Shown: one piece after another, positions 24,849-32,664 of the stretch
Numbering within the stretch: position 1 is the first letter of the stretch
How the letters are laid out: the number at the start of each line of letters is the position of its first letter
NCBI RefSeq assembly: GCF_016741935.1
Contig: NZ_JAERRG010000001.1
Coordinates: 1,922,001 to 1,986,000 of the forward strand
Source: Streptomyces endocoffeicus
Lineage (GTDB): Bacteria > Actinomycetota > Actinomycetes > Streptomycetales > Streptomycetaceae
DNA length: 64,000 bases
Direction: 5' to 3'
The notes under the pieces: model-generated
Database searches by the model: none
Seen by the model: the letters and a program-made list of their open reading frames with translations, nothing else
What the model was told of the DNA's origin: nothing
Program-made: the position numbers and the translations under genes

Positions 24849-26168
24849 CTACACATCCTTGCGAACGGTGAGCAGGGAACCGATCCCGATCAGGCAGACC
24901 AGCATGACGAAGAACGCCGGGGAGAGCAGGTTCCCGGTCCGGTCGACCAGGAAGGCCGCGATGTACGGAGCCGTACCGCCCGCGAGGACGGTGCCGACGT
25001 TGTACCCGATCGCCATACCGGTGTAGCGGACCCGGCGTTCGAACAGATGCGGCCACAAACTCGCCGCCGGGACCTGCACGAACGCACTGCTCAGCATCAG
25101 GAGCATATAGGCCAGACCGGCCAGCGCCAGGCTGTCCTGGCCCATGAGCACCATCGCGGGGTAGGCGGTCACCAGGAAGCCCAGCAGCCCGCCCATCAGG
25201 ACGCGTTTGCAGCCGAACCGTGCGGCGAGCCGGCCGGCCGGGACCATGAGCAGCACGGTGACGAGCACGACACCCGCACTCAGCCAGTAGACCTGCGTGG
25301 TGTCGTATCCCAGGTTGGTGGTCAGGTAGATGCCGATGTACGTCAGCCCGAGGAAGATGGCGCCGCCCTGTGCCATGGCCAGGCCGACGGACTGCAGCAG
25401 CGCCGTACGGTGGGTGGCCAGGACCTCTCGGATCGGAGCCGCGGGGATGTCGGCGCGCTCCGCGGCCTGCTTGAATTCCGGGGTGTCCTCGATCCGCAGC
25501 CGGGCCCACAGGCAGAGGATGGTGAGCGGCACGGCCATCAGGAAGGGCAGCCGCCAGCCCCAGTCGCCCATCTGTTCCTTGGTGGTGAGGGCGGAGATCG
25601 CTCCGGCCGTCGTGGCCGCGAACATGAACCCGAGGTTGGACCCGATGGGTGTGACGGAGCCGAGGAAGGCTCTGCGCTGGGGTGGCGCCGACTCGTAGAT
25701 GTAGGTGTAGGCGCCGACCGACTCGCCGCCCGAGGAGATGCCCTGCACCAGCCGGGTGATGAACAGGAGCACCGCGGCGAACACGCCGATCTGGCTGTAG
25801 GTCGGCAGCAGTCCGGTGAGGCTGCTGGCCACCCCCATGCACAGCACCGAGGAGACCAGCGCCTTGCGACGCCCCCAGCGGTCGCCGATCCATCCGAAGA
25901 AGACACCGCCGATCGGCCGCACCACGAGGCCCGTGGCGAACACCGCGAGCGCAGCCAGCGTCGAGGCCGCCGGATCGTCGCCCGGGAAGAACTGCGGAGC
26001 GATCGCCACGGCGAGATAGCCGTAGACGCTGAAATCGAAGTACTCGATCAGGGTGCCGATGCTCCCGGCGAGCATCGCGCGGCGCACCGTACGCGGATCG
26101 TACGACGGCGACTCCTCCGGCGGCGCGGGCTCCTCCCCCGGCGGCGCGGGCTGCTGTGTGGTGCTCAT
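24849..26168 (-). CDS. MFS transporter, metabolite:H+ symporter (MHS) type
   Basis: A 439-aa membrane protein with about 12 predicted transmembrane helices after a Pro/Glu-rich cytosolic N-terminus. MHS-family marks: GTLIEYFDFSVYGYLA in helix 1, VVRPIGGVFFGWIGDRWGRRKAL (loop 2-3 motif), and RLVQGISSGGE. MHS members carry carboxylates such as shikimate, dicarboxylates or aromatic acids, so this is the probable uptake system for the acid fed into the island. A TetR-type operator lies 64 bp upstream. Confidence 0.92.
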   Translation of the reverse strand: MSTTQQPAPPGEEPAPPEESPSYDPRTVRRAMLAGSIGTLIEYFDFSVYGYLAVAIAPQFFPGDDPAASTLAALAVFATGLVVRPIGGVFFGWIGDRWGRRKALVSSVLCMGVASSLTGLLPTYSQIGVFAAVLLFITRLVQGISSGGESVGAYTYIYESAPPQRRAFLGSVTPIGSNLGFMFAATTAGAISALTTKEQMGDWGWRLPFLMAVPLTILCLWARLRIEDTPEFKQAAERADIPAAPIREVLATHRTALLQSVGLAMAQGGAIFLGLTYIGIYLTTNLGYDTTQVYWLSAGVVLVTVLLMVPAGRLAARFGCKRVLMGGLLGFLVTAYPAMVLMGQDSLALAGLAYMLLMLSSAFVQVPAASLWPHLFERRVRYTGMAIGYNVGTVLAGGTAPYIAAFLVDRTGNLLSPAFFVMLVCLIGIGSLLTVRKDV

Positions 26169-26231
26169 GATCCGGCTCCCTTCCCCGCGGCACGGTCCGG
26201 TACCCTGCCGACGCCCGGGACGCTACAGAAC

Positions 26232-26244
26232 TGAACTCAGTACA
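26232..26244. promoter_or_regulatory. TetR-type operator, site 6 (TGAACTCAGTACA)
   Basis: Left half perfect, embedded in the inverted repeat ACTGAACTCAGT. It is 64 bp upstream of the transporter start (26168), in the divergent region shared with the dehydrogenase-kinase operon. Confidence 0.6.
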
Positions 26245-26308
26245 GCTAGCCGTCGAACAGGGTTTTCTCAGGAAGCACCGCAGGTGCCGTGGTCACGGGT
26301 TGAGTATC

Positions 26309-26321
26309 TGAATTCGATTCG
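26309..26321. promoter_or_regulatory. TetR-type operator, site 7 (TGAATTCGATTCG)
   Basis: It lies about 69 bp before the GTG of the rightward dehydrogenase-kinase-SDR operon (26390). With the following GTTT it is closest to site 8 read on the other strand, the two sharing GATTCGGTTT. Confidence 0.55.
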
Positions 26322-26389
26322 GTTTACTCATACAAGGTGGAGCGGCATGTCGCCGCACTGGTCGGCAGTACCGAGTTCGGGAGTGCAAC

Positions 26390-27592
26390 GTGCCCATCGG
26401 GTTCGAGATCGAGGACAGAGTCGCGGAGATCGCGCGGCGCACCACCGAGTTCGTACGGGAGGTGGTGATCCCCGAGGAGCAGGCGTGTGACGGCAATGTC
26501 CATGCCGGGCCGGAGCCGCTGCGCCGCCGACTTCAGGACGCGGCCCGCGAGGCGGGGGTGTTCGCCCCGCACATCGGCGCCGAATGGGGCGGACTCGGAC
26601 TGGACCTGTGCGGACAGGCAGTGGTCTTCGAGGCGGCCGGGTACTCGCTGCTGGGGCCGCTCGCGCTCAACTGCGCGGCTCCCGACGAGGGCAATACGCA
26701 TCTGCTCGAGGTGGTGGCCACGGAGGAGCAGAAGGAGCGGTATCTGCGCCCGCTGGCGGCCGGTGAGGCGCGCTCGTGCTTCGCGATGACCGAGCCGGCA
26801 CCGGGCGCCGGATCCGATCCGCGTGCGCTCTCGACGACCGCGACGAAGATCGACGGCGGCTGGCGGATCGACGGCCGCAAGTGGTTCATCAGCGGCGCCG
26901 ACGGAGCGGCCTTCGCCATCTGCATGGCCCGCACCAGCGGCGGCCCCGGCGACTCGGGCGGCGCGACGATGTTCCTCGTCGCCGCCGACAACCCCGGAAT
27001 GAAGATCGTCCGGAATATCGACACCCTGGACCAGGGCCTCTTCGGCGGGCACAGCGAAATCGCCTTCGAAGGCTGCGAGGTCGGGGACGAGGCCGTACTG
27101 GGCGAGGTGGACCAGGGCTTCGGGTACGCCCAGGTACGCCTGGGGCCCGCGCGCATGACCCACTGCATGCGCTGGCTCGGAGTGGCCCGGCGGGCGCAGG
27201 ACATCGCCCTGGAGCGCGCGGCGGACCGTTCCGCCTTCGGCAAGCCGCTGGCCGAGCTGGGCATGGTGCAGCAGATGCTGGCCGACTCCGAGATCGACAT
27301 CGAGACCAGCCGGGCGGTGCTGTGGCGGGCCTGCTGGGAGCTGGACCAGGGCCGCCCGGCCGCCCAGCACACCTCGATCGCCAAGACCTACGTCTCCGAG
27401 GCGGTGAACCGGGTGGTCGACCGAGCCGTCCAGATATGCGGTGCGCTCGGCATCTCGGGGGACGCCCCGCTGTCGCGGCTGTACCGCGAGGTGCGTCCGT
27501 TCCGTATCTACGACGGCCCTTCCGAGACCCATCGCTGGGCCATCGCCAAGCGCGCGGTGCGGGCGGCGCGCGAGCGGCGGGGCACCCGGTGA
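26390..27592 (+). CDS. ACAD10/11-like acyl-CoA dehydrogenase, second kinase-linked copy
   Basis: 400 aa from a GTG at 26390 (GGGAG ribosome binding site). Blocks typical of the ACAD10/11 group: [54 protein letters not shown], and [15 protein letters not shown] with Asp where YEGT dehydrogenases have the catalytic Glu. Its stop overlaps the start of an APH-fold kinase gene (GTGA), so the two products are made together and probably act in sequence on 4-hydroxyacyl-CoA. First gene of a three-gene operon under operator site 7. Confidence 0.87.
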   Translation: MPIGFEIEDRVAEIARRTTEFVREVVIPEEQACDGNVHAGPEPLRRRLQDAAREAGVFAPHIGAEWGGLGLDLCGQAVVFEAAGYSLLGPLALNCAAPDEGNTHLLEVVATEEQKERYLRPLAAGEARSCFAMTEPAPGAGSDPRALSTTATKIDGGWRIDGRKWFISGADGAAFAICMARTSGGPGDSGGATMFLVAADNPGMKIVRNIDTLDQGLFGGHSEIAFEGCEVGDEAVLGEVDQGFGYAQVRLGPARMTHCMRWLGVARRAQDIALERAADRSAFGKPLAELGMVQQMLADSEIDIETSRAVLWRACWELDQGRPAAQHTSIAKTYVSEAVNRVVDRAVQICGALGISGDAPLSRLYREVRPFRIYDGPSETHRWAIAKRAVRAARERRGTR

Positions 27593-28617
27593 CCAGTTCC
27601 GGGACGACGTTGGCCGGAGTCGACGTGGCCGCGTTGCAGCGCTACTTCGAACGCCACGTACCCGAGTGCGCGGGCCCGCTCGGGATCACGCTCCTACAGG
27701 GCGGGCGCTCCAATCTCACCTACGCGGTGACCGACGGGGCACACCGGTGGGTGCTGCGCCGGCCGCCGCTGGGGGTGCTGACACCGACCGCGCACGACAT
27801 GGACCGCGAATACCGCGTCGTCGCGGCACTCGGTGACACCGCGGTGCCGGTCGCCCGGTCCGTGCTGTCCTGCACGGACCCGGAGGTGATCGGGGCGCCG
27901 TTCTGCGTCGTCGACTTCGTGGAGGGCATGGTGCTGCGCGACGGCGACGAGGCCGCCGCCCTCCCGCCCGACGACGCGCGGCGCGCCGCTGACGCGCTGG
28001 TGGACACCCTGGTCACACTGCACTCGGTGGACGCCGCCACCGTCGGGCTCGGCGACTTCGGCCGACCCGACGGCTATCTGGAGCGCCAGGTGCGGCGATG
28101 GCGCGGGCAGTGGGACAAGGTCGCCACGCGGAGCCTGCCCGACCTCGACGAACTGCACGGCAGGCTGGCCCGTTCCCTGCCCGCGAGCGGCGCCCCGGCC
28201 ATCGTGCACGGCGACTACCGCCTGGACAACGTCATCCTGGCACCCGGCGAGTTCGGGCGGATCGCCGCCGTCGTCGACTGGGAGATGGCCACGCTCGGCG
28301 ATCCGCTCGCCGACCTCGGGATGCTGCTCATGTACTGGGACCGGACCTGCGAACCGGTCCTCGGGGCGCGCCACGTCCCGACGGCCAATTCCGGATTTCC
28401 CTCGGGCCGCGAGGTGGCCGAGCGATACGCCGAGAAGTCCGGACGGGACATCGATGGCCTGCCCTTTTACCAGGCACTGGGCTGTTTCAAGCTCGCCGTC
28501 ATCGCGGAGGGCATCCACGCCCGCTTTACGGCGGGACAGACGGTCGGAACGGGATTCGAGCGGGTCGGCTCCGCGGTGCCCGCGCTGCTGCGCTCGGGGC
28601 TGGAGCTGCTGCCGTGA
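27589..28617 (+). CDS. Phosphotransferase-fold (APH) kinase, ACAD10/11 kinase-domain-like
   Basis: 342 aa from a GTG at 27589. Motifs: LLQGGRSNLTYAV with WVLRRPPLG (N-lobe), AIVHGDYRLDNVI (catalytic Asp/Asn) and AVVDWEMATLGDPLADLGML (metal Asp). The wording HGDYRLDNVI and DWEMATLGDPLADL is very near the kinase domain of mammalian ACAD10/11 as I recall it. Predicted to phosphorylate the hydroxyl of a hydroxyacyl-CoA for the dehydrogenase encoded just upstream. It is a paralogue of the kinase at 15943-16917. Confidence 0.87.
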   Translation: MTSSGTTLAGVDVAALQRYFERHVPECAGPLGITLLQGGRSNLTYAVTDGAHRWVLRRPPLGVLTPTAHDMDREYRVVAALGDTAVPVARSVLSCTDPEVIGAPFCVVDFVEGMVLRDGDEAAALPPDDARRAADALVDTLVTLHSVDAATVGLGDFGRPDGYLERQVRRWRGQWDKVATRSLPDLDELHGRLARSLPASGAPAIVHGDYRLDNVILAPGEFGRIAAVVDWEMATLGDPLADLGMLLMYWDRTCEPVLGARHVPTANSGFPSGREVAERYAEKSGRDIDGLPFYQALGCFKLAVIAEGIHARFTAGQTVGTGFERVGSAVPALLRSGLELLP

Positions 28618-28670
28618 CCGCTGACACCGGAGATGCCATGCGCGATGCCACGCAAGACGGAGGAGAGCCC

Positions 28671-29441
28671 GTGCGAGACCGACTGTCCGGACAGATCGCC
28701 CTGGTCACCGGCGCGACCGGCGGTATAGGAGCCGCCGTCTCGCGGCGGTTGGCCATCGAGGGCGCCACGGTGGTGGTGACCGACGTGGACGCCGACCGCT
28801 GCGAGCAGCTGGCGGCGGAGCTGACGAAGGAGCTGGCGGCCGAGGGAGCGGCGGCGCTGGGTCTCGCGCTGGATGTGAGCGACGAGGAGGCGTGGCGCGG
28901 CGCGGTCGAGCGTGTGGTCTCCGAACTGGGCGGTCTGTCCGTGCTCGTCAACAACGCGGGTATCGCCCAGATGCGCACCGTGGAGACGGAGACCCAGGAG
29001 TCCTGGGACAAGGTCATCGCGGTGACCCAGGGCGGTGTCTGGCTCGGCATGAAGCACGGTGGCCCCGCGATCGAACGCTCCGGTGGCGGTTCGATCGTCA
29101 ACATCGCGTCGATCTTCGGCACGGTGGGCGGCTTCGGCAGCCAGTTCTCGTACCACGCGGCAAAGGGTGCGGTGCGGCTGATGACGAAGAACGCCGCGCT
29201 GCACTGGGCCACGCGCGGCGTCCGCGTCAACTCGATCCACCCCGGCTTCATCGAGACCCCGCTCTCGCGCGAACTGTGGCAGGGCACGCCCCGTCACACC
29301 GCGATGGTCGAGGGCACCCCCATGGGGCGGCTCGGCACGCCGGAAGAGGTCGCGGGGGCCGTCGCGTTCCTCGCCTCCCAGGACGCGAGCTTCGTGACCG
29401 GCTCCGAGCTGTACGTGGACGGTGGCTGGACGGCACGCTGA
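28671..29441 (+). CDS. SDR family oxidoreductase
   Basis: 256 aa from a GTG at 28671, chosen because GGAGGAG lies just upstream; a GTG at 28614 overlapping the kinase stop and an ATG at 28638 are in-frame alternatives. Motifs: TGATGGIGAAVSRRL, LVNNAGIAQM, VNIASIFG, YHAAKGAV, ending VDGGWTAR. In the levulinate pathway the analogous oxidoreductase makes the 4-hydroxyacyl-CoA that the kinase uses; a similar role is plausible. Third gene of the 26390 operon. Confidence 0.9.
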   Translation: MRDRLSGQIALVTGATGGIGAAVSRRLAIEGATVVVTDVDADRCEQLAAELTKELAAEGAAALGLALDVSDEEAWRGAVERVVSELGGLSVLVNNAGIAQMRTVETETQESWDKVIAVTQGGVWLGMKHGGPAIERSGGGSIVNIASIFGTVGGFGSQFSYHAAKGAVRLMTKNAALHWATRGVRVNSIHPGFIETPLSRELWQGTPRHTAMVEGTPMGRLGTPEEVAGAVAFLASQDASFVTGSELYVDGGWTAR

Positions 29442-29446
29442 CGGGA

Positions 29447-29478
29447 CACCACCGTCGTGACGGACGAGCCGGGTGGTG
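29447..29478. terminator. Possible hairpin between convergent SDR and flavoprotein genes
   Basis: CACCACC (29447-29453) can pair with GGTGGTG (29472-29478) across an 18-nt loop, in the 50-bp gap between the two stop codons. The stem is short, so this is weak. Confidence 0.3.
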
Positions 29479-29491
29479 GGGCGGCGAGCGG

Positions 29492-30838
29492 TCAGTCCGT
29501 CGCGTGTGACGCCGTCGCGGTGGCGGTGTCCGCGGCGGTCAGTCCGAACACCAGGGCCGAGGCGATGCCACCGGCGTAGGCGCGGTGCCACAGGCCACCG
29601 GTGTCCGACCCGGCCGCGAGGAGTCCGGGGAGCGGTTCGCCGTCCCCGCGCAGTACGCGGGCCCGGTCGTCGACGCGGACACCGTGAAACGGGAAGGTGA
29701 TGGCCGGTACCGTCTCGATCACGTAGTACGGCGGCTCGTCGAGCGGGAGGCGGTCCAGCCGCCGGCCGGGCACCGGCTCCAGCCCCGCCGCGGCGTGTTC
29801 GTTGAACAGCTTGACCGCGTCGCGCACGGCACCGCCCTGGTACCCCCATTCCTCGGGGAGGTAGGCCAGTTCGTCGAGGTCTTCGGCGAGTCCCACACGG
29901 CCGCCCCGCTTACCGGCCAGTGCGAACTTGTCCACGGCGACCGCGCCCTCGACATACGAGCCGACGACCCAGTCACGGAACACCCGGGCGTCAGCGATGA
30001 GAAGACCCCGGCTCTCGGGCTGCTCCAGCAATGCCATGGCCGTGAGGTGGTCGCCCAGCGTCTCGTCCACGAACCGGTCGCTGTCCACGTTGAACAGAAG
30101 GGCGTGCTCGCTGTAGTAGAGCGACAGGTCGACGAAGTCCGCCGGGTCGGCGAAGGAGATGCCACTGGGGATGAGATGGCCGTAGAAGCCCGCGTCATCG
30201 TGGCCGGTGGCGGCACCGACCTGGGTGGCCAGACGGTAACCACCGCCACGGCTGAAGGAGTTGGAGCGGAGCTGCATGCCTCCGGCACGGGGGTGCACCT
30301 GCGCGGCGCGGAGTTCCTGATCGCCCTGAAACCCGCCGGTCGCGATGAGTGTGGACCCGGCACGCACGCGCAGGTGCGTGCCATCGGCCAACCTCAGCTC
30401 CGCTCCCGCCACGCCCCCGTCCTCGACCACCAGCCTTTCGGCGCACGTTTCCAACAGCAACGCGCCACCGCCTCGGCGGATGGCTTGTCGACAGGTGGCG
30501 ACGTACTGATGGGTGTCGAACTGGTGCCCGCGACCGAAGCTGAGGACGCGCTGCGCGTCCTTGATGTCCACGCCGAGGGAACGGATCCATGAGATGCCCT
30601 CGGGGAACCGATCCACGAGGGCGCGCTTGAGCGCGGTGTCCCCATACGGATTGTGCTGGTCCATGATGTCGTGGCTCGGCGCGGTCCATGCGTAACCCGC
30701 GAAGAGCGTGGAACCGCCGACGTCCGTACCGATCTCCACGACCGTGACGGACAGACCGTTGCGAACCGCGCGGGCACCGGCGGTCAACCCCGCCATACCC
30801 GCACCGATGATGAGCAGATCGACTTCTTCCGCGCGCAC
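29492..30838 (-). CDS. FAD-dependent oxidoreductase, KstD/fumarate-reductase flavoprotein family
   Basis: A 448-aa flavoprotein. FAD dinucleotide motif IIGAGMAGLTAGARAV, then EIGTDVGGSTLFAGY, TLIATGGFQGD and the C-terminal GSDTGGLWHRAYAGGIASAL with PAITFPFHGVRVDD. This is the FAD_binding_2 family that includes 3-ketosteroid-1-dehydrogenase, fumarate and urocanate reductase. It is shorter than typical KstD (about 510 aa), so ring desaturation is only one option. Transcribed alone under operator site 8. Confidence 0.87.
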   Translation of the reverse strand: MRAEEVDLLIIGAGMAGLTAGARAVRNGLSVTVVEIGTDVGGSTLFAGYAWTAPSHDIMDQHNPYGDTALKRALVDRFPEGISWIRSLGVDIKDAQRVLSFGRGHQFDTHQYVATCRQAIRRGGGALLLETCAERLVVEDGGVAGAELRLADGTHLRVRAGSTLIATGGFQGDQELRAAQVHPRAGGMQLRSNSFSRGGGYRLATQVGAATGHDDAGFYGHLIPSGISFADPADFVDLSLYYSEHALLFNVDSDRFVDETLGDHLTAMALLEQPESRGLLIADARVFRDWVVGSYVEGAVAVDKFALAGKRGGRVGLAEDLDELAYLPEEWGYQGGAVRDAVKLFNEHAAAGLEPVPGRRLDRLPLDEPPYYVIETVPAITFPFHGVRVDDRARVLRGDGEPLPGLLAAGSDTGGLWHRAYAGGIASALVFGLTAADTATATASHATD

Positions 30839-30891
30839 GCGACTCCCCTTCGGTCCTGCCTTCGGTCCTGGGACGACCCTCCCAGCAAAAC

Positions 30892-30904
30892 CGAATCCAG
30901 TTCA
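30892..30904. promoter_or_regulatory. TetR-type operator, site 8 (TGAACTGGATTCG on minus strand)
   Basis: It lies 54 bp upstream of the flavoprotein start (30838) and is the rightmost member of the operator family, marking the probable edge of the regulon. The 120 bp to the sugar kinase stop (31025) holds no other feature I can see. Confidence 0.55.
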
Positions 30905-31024
30905 AAGGGCAAGCGCTGGACCCGGATCAGCCAGCCAGAACCGATGTCACCACGACCGAAGTGGATTCTCTTGATGTGGGTTTCAGCGATAGTCGAAGAC
31001 GGGGCGCTACGGGCGCGTGGGCGC

Positions 31025-32557
31025 TCAGCGCTCCTGCAGTGCGGCCAGCGCGTGAACGGTCGCGGCGGTGTCCGGGTACAGCCGCCGGTAGAGGGCGTAC
31101 AGCTCGTCATAGCGCCCGGTGTGTTCGGCGCGGGGCGTCACCGTCTCGCGCACCGGGTTCCAGTCGTCGATGGAGGCGTCCCCGACCAGCTGGGCGGCCA
31201 GCAGCGCGTCGCCGTAGCCCGCGCCGATGGTGATGGCGCGCAACTCCTGTGGGCGGCCGGTGATGTCGGAGACGATCTGTGTCCACAGCGAGCCCTGGGT
31301 GCCGCCACCGACGGCGACCACACGGCGGATGTCGCCGCCGACCGCCTCGATGACCTCGATGTTCTGGCGGATGGCGAACCCGGTGGCTTCGAGTGCGGCC
31401 CGGTAGAGGTCGCCGCGGGTGTGGGACAGGGTCAGCCCGGCGATCACTCCGCGGGCGTCGGGGTCCATGATCGGGGTTCGTTCGCCGGAGAAGTACGGGA
31501 GCATCAGCAGGCCGTTGGCGCCGACGCCCGACTCGGCGGCCAGCGCGGTGAGTTCGGCGTGGTCGCCGTCGGCGAAAAGGTCCTTCAGCCAGTTGGCGAC
31601 CGCGCCGGAGGTGGCCATGCCACCGGCCAGATTCCGGGTCCCGGGCAGCGCGCCGACCGTGCCCCACAGGGACGGACTGGTCAGCGGCTCGGGCACGGTG
31701 TGAATGAGGAACATGGTGGTGCCGTACATCAGCATCAGATCACCGATGTTCTGCGCACCCACGCTCAGGGCCTCGGCCCAGGCGTCGATGGTGCCGGTGG
31801 TGACGGGGATTCCGGCGGGCAGACCGGTCGCCGTGGCGGCCTCGGGAGTGAGGGCTCCGGCCGCCTCGCCGGGCCAGCGCAGCGGCGGCAGCTCGATCCC
31901 GGGGGCGACCTCGGCGGCCCAGGGGGCGTACCACTCGCAGGCGAGCGTGTCGTACAGCGGAGTGCACTGGCTGGCCGAGTGGTGGTCCAGGATGTAGTTT
32001 CCGGTGAGCTTACGTACCAGCCAGGAGCTCGGCATGTACAGGCGCTTGGCCCGCGCGTAGAGCTCGGGCTCCTCCTCGGCGATCCACGCGATCTTCGGCC
32101 CGGCGGCCTGGGTGGTCAGGGCGGAGCCACCGCGGCGGATGATCTCGTCGGCGCCGAGCCGCGCCTCGATGCGCTGGATCTGGTGCACCGAGCGGGTGTC
32201 CACACCGTAGAGCACGGCAGGGCGCAGCGGGGCGTCGTGCTCATCGGTCAGCAGGACACAGGGGCCCATGCCGCTGACCCCGATGGCGACCACGGTGGTG
32301 TCCGCCGCGGCGGTCAGCTCGCGGGCGAGCTCGGTGAACTCCCGCCACCAGAGGGAGGCGTCCATCTCGAAGTGGCCGGGGCCCGGCCTTGCGGGGGTGT
32401 GCTCCCGGGTGGCCGAGCGGATCAGTGCGCCATCGAGACCGACGAGGACGCCCTTGGTGCTCGAGGTGCCGATATCCACTCCGATGACTGCGTTGCGAGG
32501 CGTGCAAACACCGGCGGCTCGCGCCACGTCATGGATCGTCACCAACTGTGTCCGCAT
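31025..32557 (-). CDS. FGGY carbohydrate kinase with LacI-like N-terminal remnant
   Basis: 510 aa from an ATG at 32557 with GAAAGG in front. Residues about 22 onward form a normal FGGY sugar kinase: GVDIGTSSTKGVLVG (phosphate-1), TGTIDAWAEALS, MYGTTMFL and VAVGGGTQGSLWTQI (adenosine motif). Xylulokinase or gluconokinase activity is likely. Residues 6-17, VTIHDVARAAGV, are the hallmark start of LacI regulators and stop at the turn of the helix-turn-helix. No in-frame start between this segment and the kinase looks suitable. This suggests a deletion that fused a LacI start to a kinase gene. Confidence 0.88.
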   Translation of the reverse strand: MRTQLVTIHDVARAAGVCTPRNAVIGVDIGTSSTKGVLVGLDGALIRSATREHTPARPGPGHFEMDASLWWREFTELARELTAAADTTVVAIGVSGMGPCVLLTDEHDAPLRPAVLYGVDTRSVHQIQRIEARLGADEIIRRGGSALTTQAAGPKIAWIAEEEPELYARAKRLYMPSSWLVRKLTGNYILDHHSASQCTPLYDTLACEWYAPWAAEVAPGIELPPLRWPGEAAGALTPEAATATGLPAGIPVTTGTIDAWAEALSVGAQNIGDLMLMYGTTMFLIHTVPEPLTSPSLWGTVGALPGTRNLAGGMATSGAVANWLKDLFADGDHAELTALAAESGVGANGLLMLPYFSGERTPIMDPDARGVIAGLTLSHTRGDLYRAALEATGFAIRQNIEVIEAVGGDIRRVVAVGGGTQGSLWTQIVSDITGRPQELRAITIGAGYGDALLAAQLVGDASIDDWNPVRETVTPRAEHTGRYDELYALYRRLYPDTAATVHALAALQER

Positions 32558-32664
32558 CCTTTCACCGTGTACGGTCGCTCTTCAGGCTACCCTCCCGGTG
32601 AATAGGATTTCGCGCTGGTGTTGAGGGGGGTAGGGGGCAAGGCGGGCGTGGATCCGTACCGGTG

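Noticed and set aside
15943..28617. APH-fold kinases as antibiotic-resistance genes
   Set aside because: Both are translationally coupled to acyl-CoA dehydrogenase genes and their motifs match the ACAD10/11 and LvaA type, not aminoglycoside-modifying enzymes.
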